Source: Cristatella mucedo (taxonomy: Eukaryota > Bryozoa > Phylactolaemata > Cristatellidae). From it: 64,000 bases of DNA. The notes below the pieces were generated by a model that ran no database searches, had not been told where the DNA came from, and was given only the letters and a program-made list of their open reading frames with translations. Made by a program: the position numbers and the translations under genes. Shown piece after piece: positions 13,030 to 23,845 of the stretch (position 1 is the stretch's first letter; each line of letters begins with the position of its first letter). The stretch lies in the NCBI GenBank assembly GCA_009760855.2, contig WPIO01000259.1, forward strand, positions 1 through 64,000, read 5' to 3'.

Positions 13030-13660
13030 CTATGAGCCGCTGCGCAGCGCAGCTGCTCCTTCTAAAGGGATAGAGTACCAAAGGTACCAACTTTAGGCTA
13101 AGGAAGTACTAGGTAAGTACTTAGGTTCTCTAAAGTAAACTAAAGGTATAAGGTTGATTTGGCTGATTAAGCCTAACTCACATAGATATACTCAGTTCCG
13201 GCTGACTTGAGTGAGAAGCATTATCGGCCTCGCCCGATAATCTATCTCAGATCGTACGCCCGTACGTAGGGATTACGTATCTCCTTCATCAGGCATGACT
13301 ATTGAAGGAAGTATTCCTTTCATGAGGCGCCTCCTCGAGGAGTGAGAGCCGCACCGAGGAGGCGCCTCATATCTGCCCTACGTGCCCCTCTCCTTAGTGG
13401 GCGCGTCTTGTCTATTAATTAATACGGAAGTAATTCGTCAGTAGTAGTTTGCAACTAGCAGAAGGCTAACCTAGAGTGTTCGGATCGTCTTTAGGGGTTA
13501 AGATTCAGGTCTTACCTCCCTTGGTCTAATATGTTAAGAATCCATGGATAAATTTCTTAGACTTCGTCACACAAATGTCTTTATCATCACTATTTTTAGA
13601 TATCATAATAATAACAATAACACACTTGATAAAGCACCCGCAGAAAACTAAACCTCTTTC
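13030..13660. repeat. Segmental direct repeat, copy 2
   Basis: Second copy of the 11705-12330 sequence. It differs mainly by a GC-rich palindrome at 13333-13382 that is absent from copy 1, and by scattered substitutions. Confidence 0.85.
13333..13382. repeat. Perfect 16-bp hairpin
   Basis: Arms ATGAGGCGCCTCCTCG and CGAGGAGGCGCCTCAT are exact inverted repeats around a loop of about 17 bases. The same place in copy 1 (near 11976-12012) has only the outer CATGAGG/CCTCATG. Confidence 0.8.
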
Positions 13661-13865
13661 TAGGCACTTTAGATTGGCCACAAAGGGAAACGTGATTGAA
13701 TGGTAAGTAATATCATGCTTGATAAACAAGAATAGCATGGTCAGAGGTGACATGCACAGGGTCAGCATGCAAGTGTGGTTAGTGGCAGCATGCACAGCGT
13801 CAGCACGCATAAGCACATAAAGAACGAATCACAGGGACCCTCTTAATGCTGCCCTAAATATCTAT
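13600..13865 (-). mobile_element. LINE L-A 3' end
   Basis: (AAT)n-like complement, degraded stem-loop, then the complete L-A 3' untranslated region with TCAGCACGCATAAGCACAT and the GACCCT...AATGCTGTCC boundary of the ORF end. 5' truncated. Confidence 0.8.
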
Positions 13866-14700
13866 GAGAGCCATTCCAAAGTATTCGTAACTAGCTTGCA
13901 GTCATGCAGGTAAATCATGGAGCTTTGCAGAATTCAGCTTTGCTCAAGCAGGTGGATCTGAGCTCCTGCTGACCTCAGTGGCGAGCACGCCCCATTAATC
14001 AAACCAATACCTCGCGAGAAGAATCACAGGCCGATTTATGTTATTTAAATATTATATATAATTTTTACATATTATTTATGTTTTTTTGATTATTTACACT
14101 ATTTTATGTTATTTATTATTCTATTTATGCACACCAGCCGCTTAGCAAAGGTATGTCCAAGACCACTTTCGGTAGGTTTCGCTTACCATGGCAGCTTTGC
14201 AATACGCCAACTCAACTGGTCCAAGCGAAAGGACAGGAAGCGAAACTCTTCTCTTCCGGTGACAGTTAAAGGGAATGCCACAGCTGCTGGAATGTCATGG
14301 CCGCCGTTTGAGAAACCCTTTACAGTTTATAATACTAAGAAGCTATAGCATTTCAATATTAATTTTCAACTAAGAGAGCGGATGGTCCAGCGACATTTGA
14401 AAGTTAGCAAGCAATAGTGTTACTTTACATCTGTTATACATTCACCATTGCTGCAATGTCGAAATAATTCTGTAAATATCACACCGAGCAGGGACTCAGT
14501 GTAAACGTGACGTCAGTGACCACGACGGGATACTGACTAACGGACTTGCCAACAAACCTGAGCGTAAATATAGGACGGGGCAGATCAGGACAGTAGCAGC
14601 GAACTTTTCTATTGCATTGCATCGTATTTCACTGTACAGTCAACCCTAGGTGGGCGCCAGGGGCCATTGCTTTAGTGTGACGACGCCACCTAGTGTGGCT
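13866..14700. other. Downstream flank of the minus-strand GT31 gene
   Basis: AT-rich around 14030-14120 (TTATTTATGTTT and similar). No open frame with a recognisable motif. The last 100 bases are probably the 3' untranslated region of the gene at 14704-15843. Confidence 0.4.
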
Positions 14701-14703
14701 CGG

Positions 14704-15843
14704 CTAGCGGTACGGCCAAACGACTGAACCGTTCGTGGATGGAAGGCGTGGCTGCAGCATCAGCTGCGACCAATAGGCCAGCATGTCTGATGGGCGGAGC
14801 TGATGAGCAGCTGCCATGTTCTTGTCGAGGAAGGAGCTGGCAGACTTTGAAGAAGGCAGGAAGCCGCCATGTCCAATATGCGTGACGTTTCCTATTTTCC
14901 TGGCGCAAATTCCCGTCACGAAGACGTCTTCCATTCGATCGAAGGGCTCCGACTGTGAGGCGTCGAACAGTTCTGGCACGATATTCATCGACATCACGTA
15001 GGCCGGCCCGTCAATGTAAATTGGGTATATGGAACCGTAGTGCTTCAAGTAATACGGATTCGCCCACTTACCAGACTTTTGAACATTACCACCTTTGATT
15101 AGCTTGCCAATAATGGATCGTTTCAGATTGGCATACCGTAGAAGGATCGATTCTAAATGCGATAGCGAAACGAACACGTCGTCGTCCACCTTAGTCAGAT
15201 AATTCGCTAGCAGACAGAAAGTAGAAGCCCATTTCATCATTGCTACTGATTTTAGTGTGAGAAGGTCATACGAGTCGGCGACGTTGGCGACCAGAACGTC
15301 GCCGAATCGCTGAGCCTCGGCTCCGACGGCTTGATTGGTGTGGTTGTCCGCCGCCACGCCGACGAGAAAGACGACGGCCATGCTTCGCTGTGACGCCTCA
15401 CTGGCCCACGTTCGTCGGATGGCGTCGCGACTGGCGCCGTTGGCAGGAGCGCTGACAACAACGAGAACGGCCAGCAGGGGGCGCTCGCGTGCAGTGCACG
15501 GGTTCGTGCCCAAGCAGCTGAAGTCATAGTCGCGCCGATGAATGCTTTCGTTGACGAGCCCGGTAGCAGAGCTCTTGTCCGGGCTCATCCGACTTGGCAA
15601 GCTCATCCGATCGGAGCACTGGGGCCGGCAACGGCGACACACTGTGACATCACTGCCAATCTTACCTCCGTGAGGACGGATCGCAGCCAGCCTAGCAGAC
15701 GGAGTACTCGGCAGTGAGGCACGGGCTGCTGTGTACAGAGCTCCTGCTATGGCGGTGATTCCGAGCGTCGTCAGCAGCCGGAGCAGCAGACGATTCTGAT
15801 GGCGCCTGAGGCGAGTGATGAAGGCTAAGCGTTTATTCGTCAT
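14704..15843 (-). CDS. Beta-1,3-galactosyltransferase-like GT31 enzyme
   Basis: A complete 379-residue type II membrane glycosyltransferase. The ATG at 15843-15841 gives a short basic cytoplasmic tail (MTNKRLAFITRLRRHQNR), a membrane anchor (LLLRLLTTLGITAIAGALY), a stem, and a GT31 catalytic domain. Motifs in order: AIRRTWAS, MAVVFLVGV, GDVLVANVADSYDLL, KVDDDVFVSLSHLE (metal site), NPYYLKHYGSIYP, GPAYVMS, MEDVFVTGI. Length and motif order fit an intronless-type member. It would act in the Golgi lumen with a UDP-sugar and Mn2+; donor and acceptor cannot be told from sequence. It faces the plus-strand gene at 8592-9863, and the broken copy at 12431-12990 is its closest relative here. A pyrimidine-AG acceptor just upstream (TTTACCAG near 15880) suggests a 5' noncoding exon. 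Confidence 0.9.
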   Translation of the reverse strand: MTNKRLAFITRLRRHQNRLLLRLLTTLGITAIAGALYTAARASLPSTPSARLAAIRPHGGKIGSDVTVCRRCRPQCSDRMSLPSRMSPDKSSATGLVNESIHRRDYDFSCLGTNPCTARERPLLAVLVVVSAPANGASRDAIRRTWASEASQRSMAVVFLVGVAADNHTNQAVGAEAQRFGDVLVANVADSYDLLTLKSVAMMKWASTFCLLANYLTKVDDDVFVSLSHLESILLRYANLKRSIIGKLIKGGNVQKSGKWANPYYLKHYGSIYPIYIDGPAYVMSMNIVPELFDASQSEPFDRMEDVFVTGICARKIGNVTHIGHGGFLPSSKSASSFLDKNMAAAHQLRPSDMLAYWSQLMLQPRLPSTNGSVVWPYR

Positions 15844-16500
15844 CTTGGCGACCGTGTAGACGTTGCAGGAGTATAACTTGGCCTGGTAAATAGCATCAGG
15901 CAGGTTCAATTTATCACTGTAGCTTCCCTCAAACCAGTCAAACTAATGACTGACTACCCCGTGAGAAGGTAGGGAGGACTGAAGCCCACTCATCTAACAG
16001 CAGAGCTTCCGCGGCTTGTCTCCGTTTCCTAAGCTGAATGCCGCCAAAGCGACAAGCAAATCGTTCGTGAATTCGTAAGTGTGGCGTCTGTGCTACTGGG
16101 CCGGCTGTGCGTGCCTAGCATGCAACCCACTCAATAGGCTCTGTGCAGTTTGTATGACGGCGAGTGATTGCCTCTACTCCAGACACCACTGTTTCCTGCT
16201 TTGCACAGCTACGCCCGTGCCTTAGCCGAGGCCGCAGCAGCGGCGTCGTACAAAGCCACCAAATAGGAGCCTGTTGGCTACAGCTAATTTGGTGGGGCCT
16301 GCTAATAGTATCTTAAATGCGATCAGTGGCTTATCGAAGGGGACAGGGGGCACATATTCCTGGGTGCTAGATCAAGGTTGAATCAGGTCGGGGGTCACCA
16401 AACTGAGGGCAAAATAATGGGGATGGGAGCCATCTGTGCAGTTTGTCTCCAGGCTCACAATATCCTTGGAACGCTACTGGACGAGATCCTTAGTCAAGTA
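15844..16500. other. Upstream flank of GT31 gene
   Basis: No coding motif. It probably holds the promoter and 5' noncoding exon of the minus-strand GT31 gene; no TATA box or other element stands out. Confidence 0.35.
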
Positions 16501-16504
16501 CGTC

Positions 16505-16777
16505 TGCCGTCTCTCCCTCTCTCCTTTAGTCACTCTCGCTCTGTCTCTCTCGCTCTCTTTCGCTCTCCCTCTGTCTGTATCTGCCTCTGTCTCTCTCCCT
16601 CTCTCCGTCCCTGTCTGTCTCCTCCACTTCTCTCCCCCTTTCTCTCTCTTTCTCTCTCTCTCTCCCTCTCTCTTATTCTTTCTCGATCACTTTTCTCTCT
16701 CTCTTCTCTCTCTTTCTCTCTTCCGCTATTTATGTCTGTCTCTCTTTCTCTATTTCTGTCTGTCTATCTGTCTCTCC

Positions 16778-16817
<40 letters not shown>

Positions 16818-16824
16818 GTCTTTG

Positions 16825-16879
<55 letters not shown>

Positions 16880-16895
16880 CTATCTCCCTGTCTCT
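16505..16895 (+). repeat. Degenerate (CT)n pyrimidine tract
   Basis: About 390 bases of CTCT/CTGTCT/CCCTCT repeats, purest at 16780-16870. Ser/Leu-rich frames over it are artefacts. Confidence 0.95.
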
Positions 16896-16899
16896 GTAT

Positions 16900-17450
16900 T
16901 TAACACACACTTAGTGGCTGGACATCTCGATTTAATCCGATCAAACGTCTTGGATCAGTTAAACTCAAGAGATCTTCTAACTGCATTGTCTATGCAGGCG
17001 TTAGATCTCGGCCGATTGCGAGTCTTCCCAGCCTCCCAATCGGCCGCATTCCTCCCCTCGCTAAAGAGCGGCCTCGGGCGACTCCTAGCTTGGTGTGGAC
17101 CTTTACTTGATTTCTCCGTAATACCTTCGGGTATTCCGCTGCTATCTTCGCTGTGACTATATATGAGCTGTCCTCAGATATGCTACACAAAACAAAACCT
17201 GTTTAGCATAAGATTCGATGTCGCCATTAGTCGATACCTACCGGCGGGCCTTCTCCGGCGGGTCAGTGAGAACCTACCTGCATCCTGCGTTGGCCCAATC
17301 AACAGCTCGGCTATCAAACCTACGACTCGTAAGCACTAAATAGTACTTGTTGCGGTAGTAGCCTACCCGCTGTAGCCCAGCACGTTGTGAAACGTCGTCC
17401 CACGGCCGTTACCAAGGTCCAATTCAAATTCGAAGAGCCAGCGTCCGCTG
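16900..17450. other. Region upstream of LINE L-B coding part
   Basis: No family motif found. It may contain the 5' untranslated region of the L-B element that starts coding near 17505, but no second copy in the window allows the edge to be set. Confidence 0.35.
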
Positions 17451-18287
17451 GGCCGGACGCAAACGGTAGAGAATACTTCATCGCTGTCGCCCAGTTGTTG
17501 GACAGCCTCTTAAATTCCGCCTACTAAATGTCCGCTCGCTAAAAACCAAGGGGTTACTTATCCGCGATCAGGTGGTCCAGGAGAAGCTAGATGCACATCT
17601 GCTTACCGAAACCTGGATGACGCCTTGTTCCAGCAGCTGTATTTCCGAGACCACCCCACCCGGGTTCTCATTCTATCAGTCCATGCGTTCTTACAAGGTT
17701 GGTGGCGGGGTTGCAATTGTTGTTCGCGAATCGTTTGGCTATAAAATGTGCAGTTTCTCGCATGGATCATCGTTTGAATCGGTTGCTATAAGGTCTTCCT
17801 CAAAGACAATGCCTCTCACCGTGGCGGTATACCGACCTCCTGGCTGTTTAAACTTTTTTATAGAGGAGTTTTCAGAGTTCCTCGCCAAAAAACTTGTGTG
17901 ACAGGCCGTTACTGATTGTAGGAGACTTTAATATTCACGTTGACAACCCTAGCAACAGCCAGGTCCGCTTATTTCTTGACTGTCTGGAGAATTTTGGTTT
18001 GGCCCAACACGTTAATCATAGCACCCACGTCGGTGGCCACATTCTAGATCTCGTGATCACTAAGGATGTCCTGCCCACTGACTTTGTGGTGTGCCCACTG
18101 ACCCTCTCAGATCATTGTTCAGTCTCGTTTACTGTTCCTGCTCCCTCGTAGGTGCAGGACAATGTCGAATTTGCCAAACGACACAACTTACAAAGCATTG
18201 ACATGGACACATTTTTGAAATCTGTTTGTGATGCAGGCCTTCTTGATTTGCATTCAGACTCGACCTCGATACCCTCACTGATGCGAT

Positions 18288-18565
18288 GCAACGACAACTA
18301 CTCTCCTACTGCCGACTATGGCACATCTTTTTCAGCGGTCCTAAGCTGCTACTTCTATGCTACTCACTACCTCAACTACTCTCCTGACTCTGCTATGCTT
18401 CCCACTTTCTCTTTGTTGCGTGAGACGAAGTCTGTTGGCTACCGAATGCGTACCGAAAGCCGCTTAGGCTGTGAGTGTGCTATACAAAACTCTCCTGCGT
18501 AACACCCACATGGTCTTTATGACTTTGTGGAGTTACAGACGGAGATACATTACATTACATTACAT
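18288..18565 (+). mobile_element. L-B 3' end inserted in L-B
   Basis: Begins GCAACGACAACTACTCTCC and ends in (ATTAC)n. The same block is the 3' end of the L-B copy at 23846-24350 and recurs at 35609, 35925 and 42795. It splits the L-B linker region between the endonuclease and the ALDKHAPVR segment. Confidence 0.8.
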
Positions 18566-19429
18566 GAACATGACACTCAGGAGTGCTCTTGACAAGCATG
18601 CTCCCGTTCGCTCTATCCGTGTTCAAAGTCGTCGAGATTGCTTTAAATTTACAAAAAAACTCCTTAAGATGCGACGTGTTAAGCGCACGCTGGAACGTCG
18701 TTTCAATAAATTGGGGTCTGAGGCAGACCTAGTCAATTTTAAAGACTTCCTTCGAGTTTACACCCGAAAGCTTAAAAAAGCCAGGGCTTCTTTCTTCATT
18801 AGAAAACTGAATTCCTGCATGTCGGACGCTAAAGAGATTTATAAGACAGTAAATCATTTACTGGCCAATGCTGTGAGGTCTGACTCCCCAGATATTAAGG
18901 GCTCAGCCGAAAAGTTTTCAGCCTTCTTTACTGAAAAAATTGAGCACATTCGTGCCTCCATTAAGCCCCCTCCAACCAAAGCAATCGCCGTTCCTCAACC
19001 TGTGACCTTTCTTAAAAGATTCTCTTATGTTTCTGCCTGTGATGTGGCTGCCTTAATAAGGTCTAGCAAAAAGAGCTCGTCTCCTGAAGACCCTATACCT
19101 TCATCTCGGTGGTCTTCACTTGCAGACCAACTTAGCCCTGCCATAACCAAGATTTTTAATGCTTCTTTGGGAAAAGGGGTCGTCCCCAAGTCCTTGAAAT
19201 TGGCAATCGTTAGATCTATTCTTAAAAAGCCTGGATTAGACACAGAGGTCCTAGCAAACTATCGTCCAGTTTCCCTTCTTCCGTTTTTATCAGGGATTCC
19301 TGAAAAAATTGTTGCTAAGCAGCTAGTTGAACATATTGAAAATAATGGAATGTCAGAAACATTTCAATCAGGTTTCAAGAGGCAGCACTCTGCTGAAACT
19401 GCTCTCCTCCGTGTTAACAATGACATCCT

Positions 19430-19534
19430 TACCGTTCCATTGCATTTCACTTTACAGCAAATGTAAAGCGCCTAGAGAGAGATTAAGTTCTCGGAGGGCG
19501 CTTTATCAAGTGAATTATTATTATTATTATTATT
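19430..19534 (+). mobile_element. L-A solo tail with target duplication
   Basis: 105 bases: the L-A 3' terminus (ACC...TTGCATTTCACTTTACAGC), its stem-loop and (ATT)n. It is flanked by ATCCT at 19425-19429 and 19535-19539. Taking it out with one ATCCT joins the L-B reading frame NNDIL to RGNDDG without a gap, so the insertion is exactly defined. Confidence 0.9.
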
Positions 19535-20318
19535 ATCCTACGTGGCAACGACGACGGGAATGTCACTGCCCTAGCTCTGCTAGATCTGTCTGCTGCCTTC
19601 GACACCGTTGATCAAGGAATTCTGCTTGAACGATTAAGAACAACGATCGGTCTGGCAGACAAAGCACTAGCGCGGTTTAAAAAAATACTTGTCTAATCGC
19701 GTTCAATCCGTGTCGTGTGGGGGTCAGGTCTCGGACATGAGAAGGGTCACCTGTGGAGTCCCTCAAGGGTCTGTACTTGGTCCCTTGCTGTTCTCCATTT
19801 ATACGCAACCTCTGGGACAAGTGACTAAGGCCCATGAAATAGGATATCACTTCTATGCTGACAATACTCAGTTGTATTTGTCATTTAAACCGTCGGAATC
19901 TGCTGCAGCAACTGAGAAACTGAATGCTTGCCTTGCCGATATTCGATCCTGGATGTCGGAAAACTTCCTGAAATTAAATGACGATAAAACTGAACTGCTG
20001 CTCATAGGACACCCTAAGCGTGTGGCTGGATTAAAATGCTTTGCTGTTCTAATAGGTGATGCTATTGTGCGACCTTCACCACGTGCTCGTAATCTAGGTG
20101 TCGTGTTCGACAGCTGCCTCAATTTCAAAAGCTTCATTCAGAAGACTGCCTCTACAGCTAGCCATCACATCCGATCCCTATCCAAGATTAGAAGCTGTCT
20201 CCCACAGTGGCATGTAAAACATTTAACTAGCTCTTTAGTTCTGTCTCGGCTTGATTATTGTAATTCCCTTTTGGCTGGGCTACCAAAGAAAGCTATTATG
20301 CCACTACAACGGACTTGA

Positions 20319-20734
20319 CATAGCAACTCAGCAGTCGGCTACCTCACAGACTCTTTTAAACTAGGTCCTTAACCTGATTAGATAGCAAAATGCTAAACAT
20401 AAACTGGCTACTGGCCACGTGAACTACGCCTGGCTAGATAGATGCCACTGGCTACTATCCCCGAGTGCTAATATCTGCTATCTATCCCTGAATACTTTCG
20501 ATCGTTATCGTACAGCAGAGGCGCCAGCGCTATTTCTCAGCTATTTCTCCGCTATATCTCCGCTATTTCTCAGCTATATTCGCCAGCGCTATTTCTCAGC
20601 CGGGCGCCTCTGCTGTACGCAGCCAGTGACATCCCTCTAGCACTCGGCCTGAGCCGAGTATTCGTGCCATACGACTATTTACCTTCAATGCAATCGATGC
20701 CTTTGAGCATTACATATTTGCAGCCTCTTCAGTT
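20319..20734. other. Intergenic with hairpin array
   Basis: Sequence after the truncated L-B copy. It holds the decamer array and inverted repeat at 20509-20619 and no coding signal. Confidence 0.4.
20509..20619. repeat. 17-bp inverted repeat enclosing a GCTATTTCTC array
   Basis: Arms at 20509-20525 (CGTACAGCAGAGGCGCC) and 20603-20619 (its exact reverse complement) enclose about 77 bases of repeated GCTATTTCTC/GCTATATCTC units, with CGCCAGCGCTATTTCTCAG at both ends. Confidence 0.85.
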
Positions 20735-21890
20735 TGCACCTGTTAAATGGCCGCTCACTAAAATCAAGTGTCTGCTTATAATAATAATAATAATAATAAT
20801 TCACTTGATAAAGCGCCCTCAGAGAACTTAATCTCTCTCTAGGCGCTTTACATTTGCTGTAAAGTGAAATGCAATTGAATGGTAAGTAAAATCATGCTTG
20901 AAAAAACAAACGAAATGAATAATATGGTTAGGGGTGACATGCACAGGGTCAGCATGCAAATGTGGTTAGTGGCGGCATGCACAGTGTCAGCACGCATAAG
21001 CACATCAAGGACGAATCACAGGGACCCACTAAATGCTGTCATAAATAGGTGTGTTTTTAGGTTCCTTTTAAATGTGGTCAGGTCAGGAGATGTTCTGACG
21101 CAGGTCGGAAGGCAGTTCCAGGCTTTGGGAGCATATGAACTAAATGCACGGTCTCCAAAGGATTTAAGGTTTGTATGAGGTATTTCTAGACTGTTGGATT
21201 CCGAAAAGCGGGTGGTACGATGCTTGGCCTGATGGGGTAGTATATCCGAAAGATAGGCTGGAGCCATAGAATGAAGGGACCTAAAAGTGAGGGACAAAAC
21301 CTTGAAGTCAATCCGTTGCTTGACTGGTAACCAGTGCAGGTCGGCGAGAAGTGGAGTAATGTGGCAACTGCGACGCTAACGACAGACAAGCCTAGCTGCA
21401 GAGTTTTGCACCAGCTGCAATCGCCTGATCGCACATGCTGGTAGGCCAGTAAGCAGTGAGTTGCAGAAGTCGAGACGGGATGTCACGAATGCATGGACCA
21501 ACTTGGACGTGGTATCTTTATCTAAACAAGCCCGAATTTTAGCAATGTTATGAAGCTGAAAATAGGCGGATTTGACTGTGAAGCTGATATGGTCGTCTAA
21601 CGAGAGGTCGCTTTGGAATATGACACCTAGATTTCGAGCTGATTCAACTGGAGATATGCTGGCAGAGCCAATTTTGAGAGTCAGCCTTTCCAATCTCTGG
21701 ATCACACTGGGTTTGCCCATAACTAGTAAGTTAGTTTTATCATCGTTAAGTTTTAGAAAATTTGCTGCCATCCATGTGCGGATGTCATCAATGCATGCAG
21801 CTAGTGAGTTTAGAGAATTTGAGGTGCTCGAAGGCTGGGAGGGATCTAGGAGCTTATCCGCGATCAGGCTGTCCAGTGTAACTTGATGCA
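20735..21890 (+). mobile_element. L-B endonuclease fragment split by L-A
   Basis: Bases 20735-20779 and 21858-21890 together match the L-B coding start (codons around NVRSLK and LIRDQ at 17510-17565). They are separated by the L-A copy 20780-21851, and GCTTAT is present on both sides (20774-20779 and 21852-21857). Confidence 0.8.
20780..21851 (-). mobile_element. LINE L-A, 5' truncated
   Basis: (AAT)n complement at 20780, stem-loop, 3' untranslated region, then the C-terminal half of the reverse-transcriptase ORF in several frames: LKLNDDKTNLLVMGKPS, ISPVESARNLGVIFQSDLS, SRLDFCNSLLTGLP, then FSSYAPKAWNCLP and TFKRNLKTHLF near 21050-21130. Inserted in L-B with a six-base target duplication. 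Confidence 0.85.
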
Positions 21891-23210
21891 TTCCTGCTGT
21901 CGTGACGTATGAATTAGATCTATGACTAAGTGGAACAGGAAAATGCTCGTTACAGCCTTTTCAGAGGTATGAGATATTGGAGAGCTTTTCTAAACCATTT
22001 CTTATGTCTTATCACAATCAGTGTGCCGGATGTGCGTAGTAACACATGACATTTCCGTCTTACCGCTCCAATGCAACTCTGTGATATACTGTCAGATCGC
22101 CATCACGTGTTAGAATTAGACGATGCAGTCGGTTGTTTCTCATTCTTACTGCCAAAGAGGTCTTGTATAGATCTTAATAATTCTGCAATAATAAATTACA
22201 AATAATAGACAAAAGTGAACAAAATAATAAATAAAATAGTGCAAACTGAAATAATGTGGTGCTTTCAATTATTTGGAATGTTACGAAGTCAGCGCGTTAC
22301 CTCGGTGCTGCGACCTTGCTTATCGACGGCTTATCCGACGCGTTGCATTCCTCAGTGGAGGCAACGCATCTCATTTTTAGACAGCGAAAAATAGGCTTTG
22401 CTAACTGTTCCCATCCCAGACTTCCCAGCAATATTTAGGCTTACGCGGGTGTCTATGAGGTGATCCAGTCAATATTAATAGTAACGATTTTGCAATCTTC
22501 ATGCTTCTTAAGTAAGAAACATTCGGCTAAAAGTACCTCGGGCACCAAATCGCTTAGTTGCATCACTGATGTTAAGCATATTTGGAAGAGAAAGCAATGT
22601 CTCCGTCTCGGCTCTGTCCTTTCTGTCACCCGAACAGATAAGCCAACAGAGACTTTACGAGGCCGCAGTTGTTACAGTTACTCGCAACCGCACAAAGAGA
22701 AGAATACTCGAATGTTCGGCCTCCGTGAAAAAGTTCATGGCTGGGAACTGTTCAGGTCACCCACTGCTGCAGATGAAATGCGTCCATGCGAGAGTAGCGT
22801 AGTGTGCATGCATGCATTGCATAATAATCATACGAATTCAGCATTTTTGAAGCATAGTAAAACTCAAATTGTTCCAAGTATCTCGGATACCGTATAGAAA
22901 TCGTATTTAAACGTATACGTGCATACAAAAATCCATTAGCTCAAACACATGTATAGGACAGTGACTCGCATGCTTGACAACTCTGAGCGGTCTAGCTAAC
23001 CGGATATGAACTGCATGGCTGATAAATTCTTAACCTTTCTCGTTGATATGGCTGCATGCAGAGGTGCCTTTATAAAGCCACATCGAAATAAATAAAAATT
23101 TAGTCACAAAGTGTGACCTTTCTCAAGACATTTTCCGAGGCATCAGTATATGAAGTGGTTACGATAATTAAGTCGAGCTAAAAAGTAACCTGACGACCTG
23201 ATACATGACC
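21891..23210. other. Intergenic, no gene recognised
   Basis: AT-rich at 22170-22250. Plus-strand frames of 60-145 codons between 22256 and 22897 show no motif, and no LINE or SINE similarity was seen. Confidence 0.4.

Positions 23211-23216
<6 letters not shown>

Positions 23217-23254
<38 letters not shown>
23217..23254. repeat. (TA)n microsatellite
   Basis: About 38 bases of TA repeats. Confidence 0.95.
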
Positions 23255-23255
<1 letters not shown>

Positions 23256-23339
23256 AATATATATCAAATCGTCTCTGGTATCCACTGGCAGTTAAACTTA
23301 ATGCAGCCATAAGTAAAGTTTCTAATGCCCGCAACTCAC

Positions 23340-23835
23340 TTCCGACTGGCATTACGACATTCCATGACTCGATGACGTTTAAAACAGAAGCTACAGACGC
23401 ATTTAATCATCAGAGCATTTAGTGGTCCGCGTGATTCGTTTTTTTGTGTGCTTATGCGTGCTGACACTGTGCATGCATGCCACCACTAAACATATTTGCA
23501 TGATTACCCTGTGCATGTCACCCCTTACATGTTATTTTGGTTTTTTATTGAGCATGCTACTACTAACCATTCAATCGTACTTTCTTTGCAGCATTTTTAA
23601 AGTGCCTAGGAACTCCCAACTAACAATGCGACATCCCATGACTTGCCGACATTTTAAAAGAAGCTAAAATGCACCTGTTTATAACAGCCGTTAGCGGGTC
23701 ATTGCGATATGCCTTTTGCTTGATTCAGTGTGCCGACCCTTTACATGTTACCACTAACAACTTGACCACTTTTCCTTTACAGAACATGTAAAGTGCCTAG
23801 AAACAGATTAGGTTCTCTGAGGGCAGTACATAAAT
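23340..23835 (+). mobile_element. L-A-like 3' ends, two diverged pieces
   Basis: Bases 23402-23610 contain the L-A 3' untranslated region (TGTGCTTATGCGTGCTGACA, CTAACCATTCAATCGTAC) ending at AAAGTGCCTAGGAAC. A second terminus, ACATGTAAAGTGCCTAGAAA and so on, lies at 23783-23830. Both are diverged from the main L-A group. Confidence 0.65.
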
Positions 23836-23845
23836 GTGCTACGGT

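Larger units (their letters stand above)
17460..20318 (+). mobile_element. LINE L-B, near complete ORF2, nested insertions
   Basis: Coding starts near 17505 with an APE-type endonuclease: LLNVRSLKTKG, HLLTETW, GGGVAIVV, VYRPPG, then after a frameshift LLIVGDFNIHVD, GHILDLVI, LSDHCSVSF. A linker follows, then a reverse transcriptase: LANYRPVSLLPF, QSGFKRQHSAETALL, LLDLSAAFDTVD, VPQGSVLGPLLF and YADNTQLYL (catalytic Asp-Asp changed to Asp-Asn), then ENFLKLNDDKTELL and LSRLDYCNSLLAGLP. It stops at 20318. It is interrupted by an L-B 3' fragment (18288-18565) and an L-A solo tail (19430-19534). Overall a Jockey/CR1/L2-like LINE, inactive by frameshifts, insertions and the altered catalytic motif. 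Confidence 0.85.

Noticed and set aside
16378-16914. Ser/Leu-rich frames
   Set aside because: Translations of the (CT)n tract.
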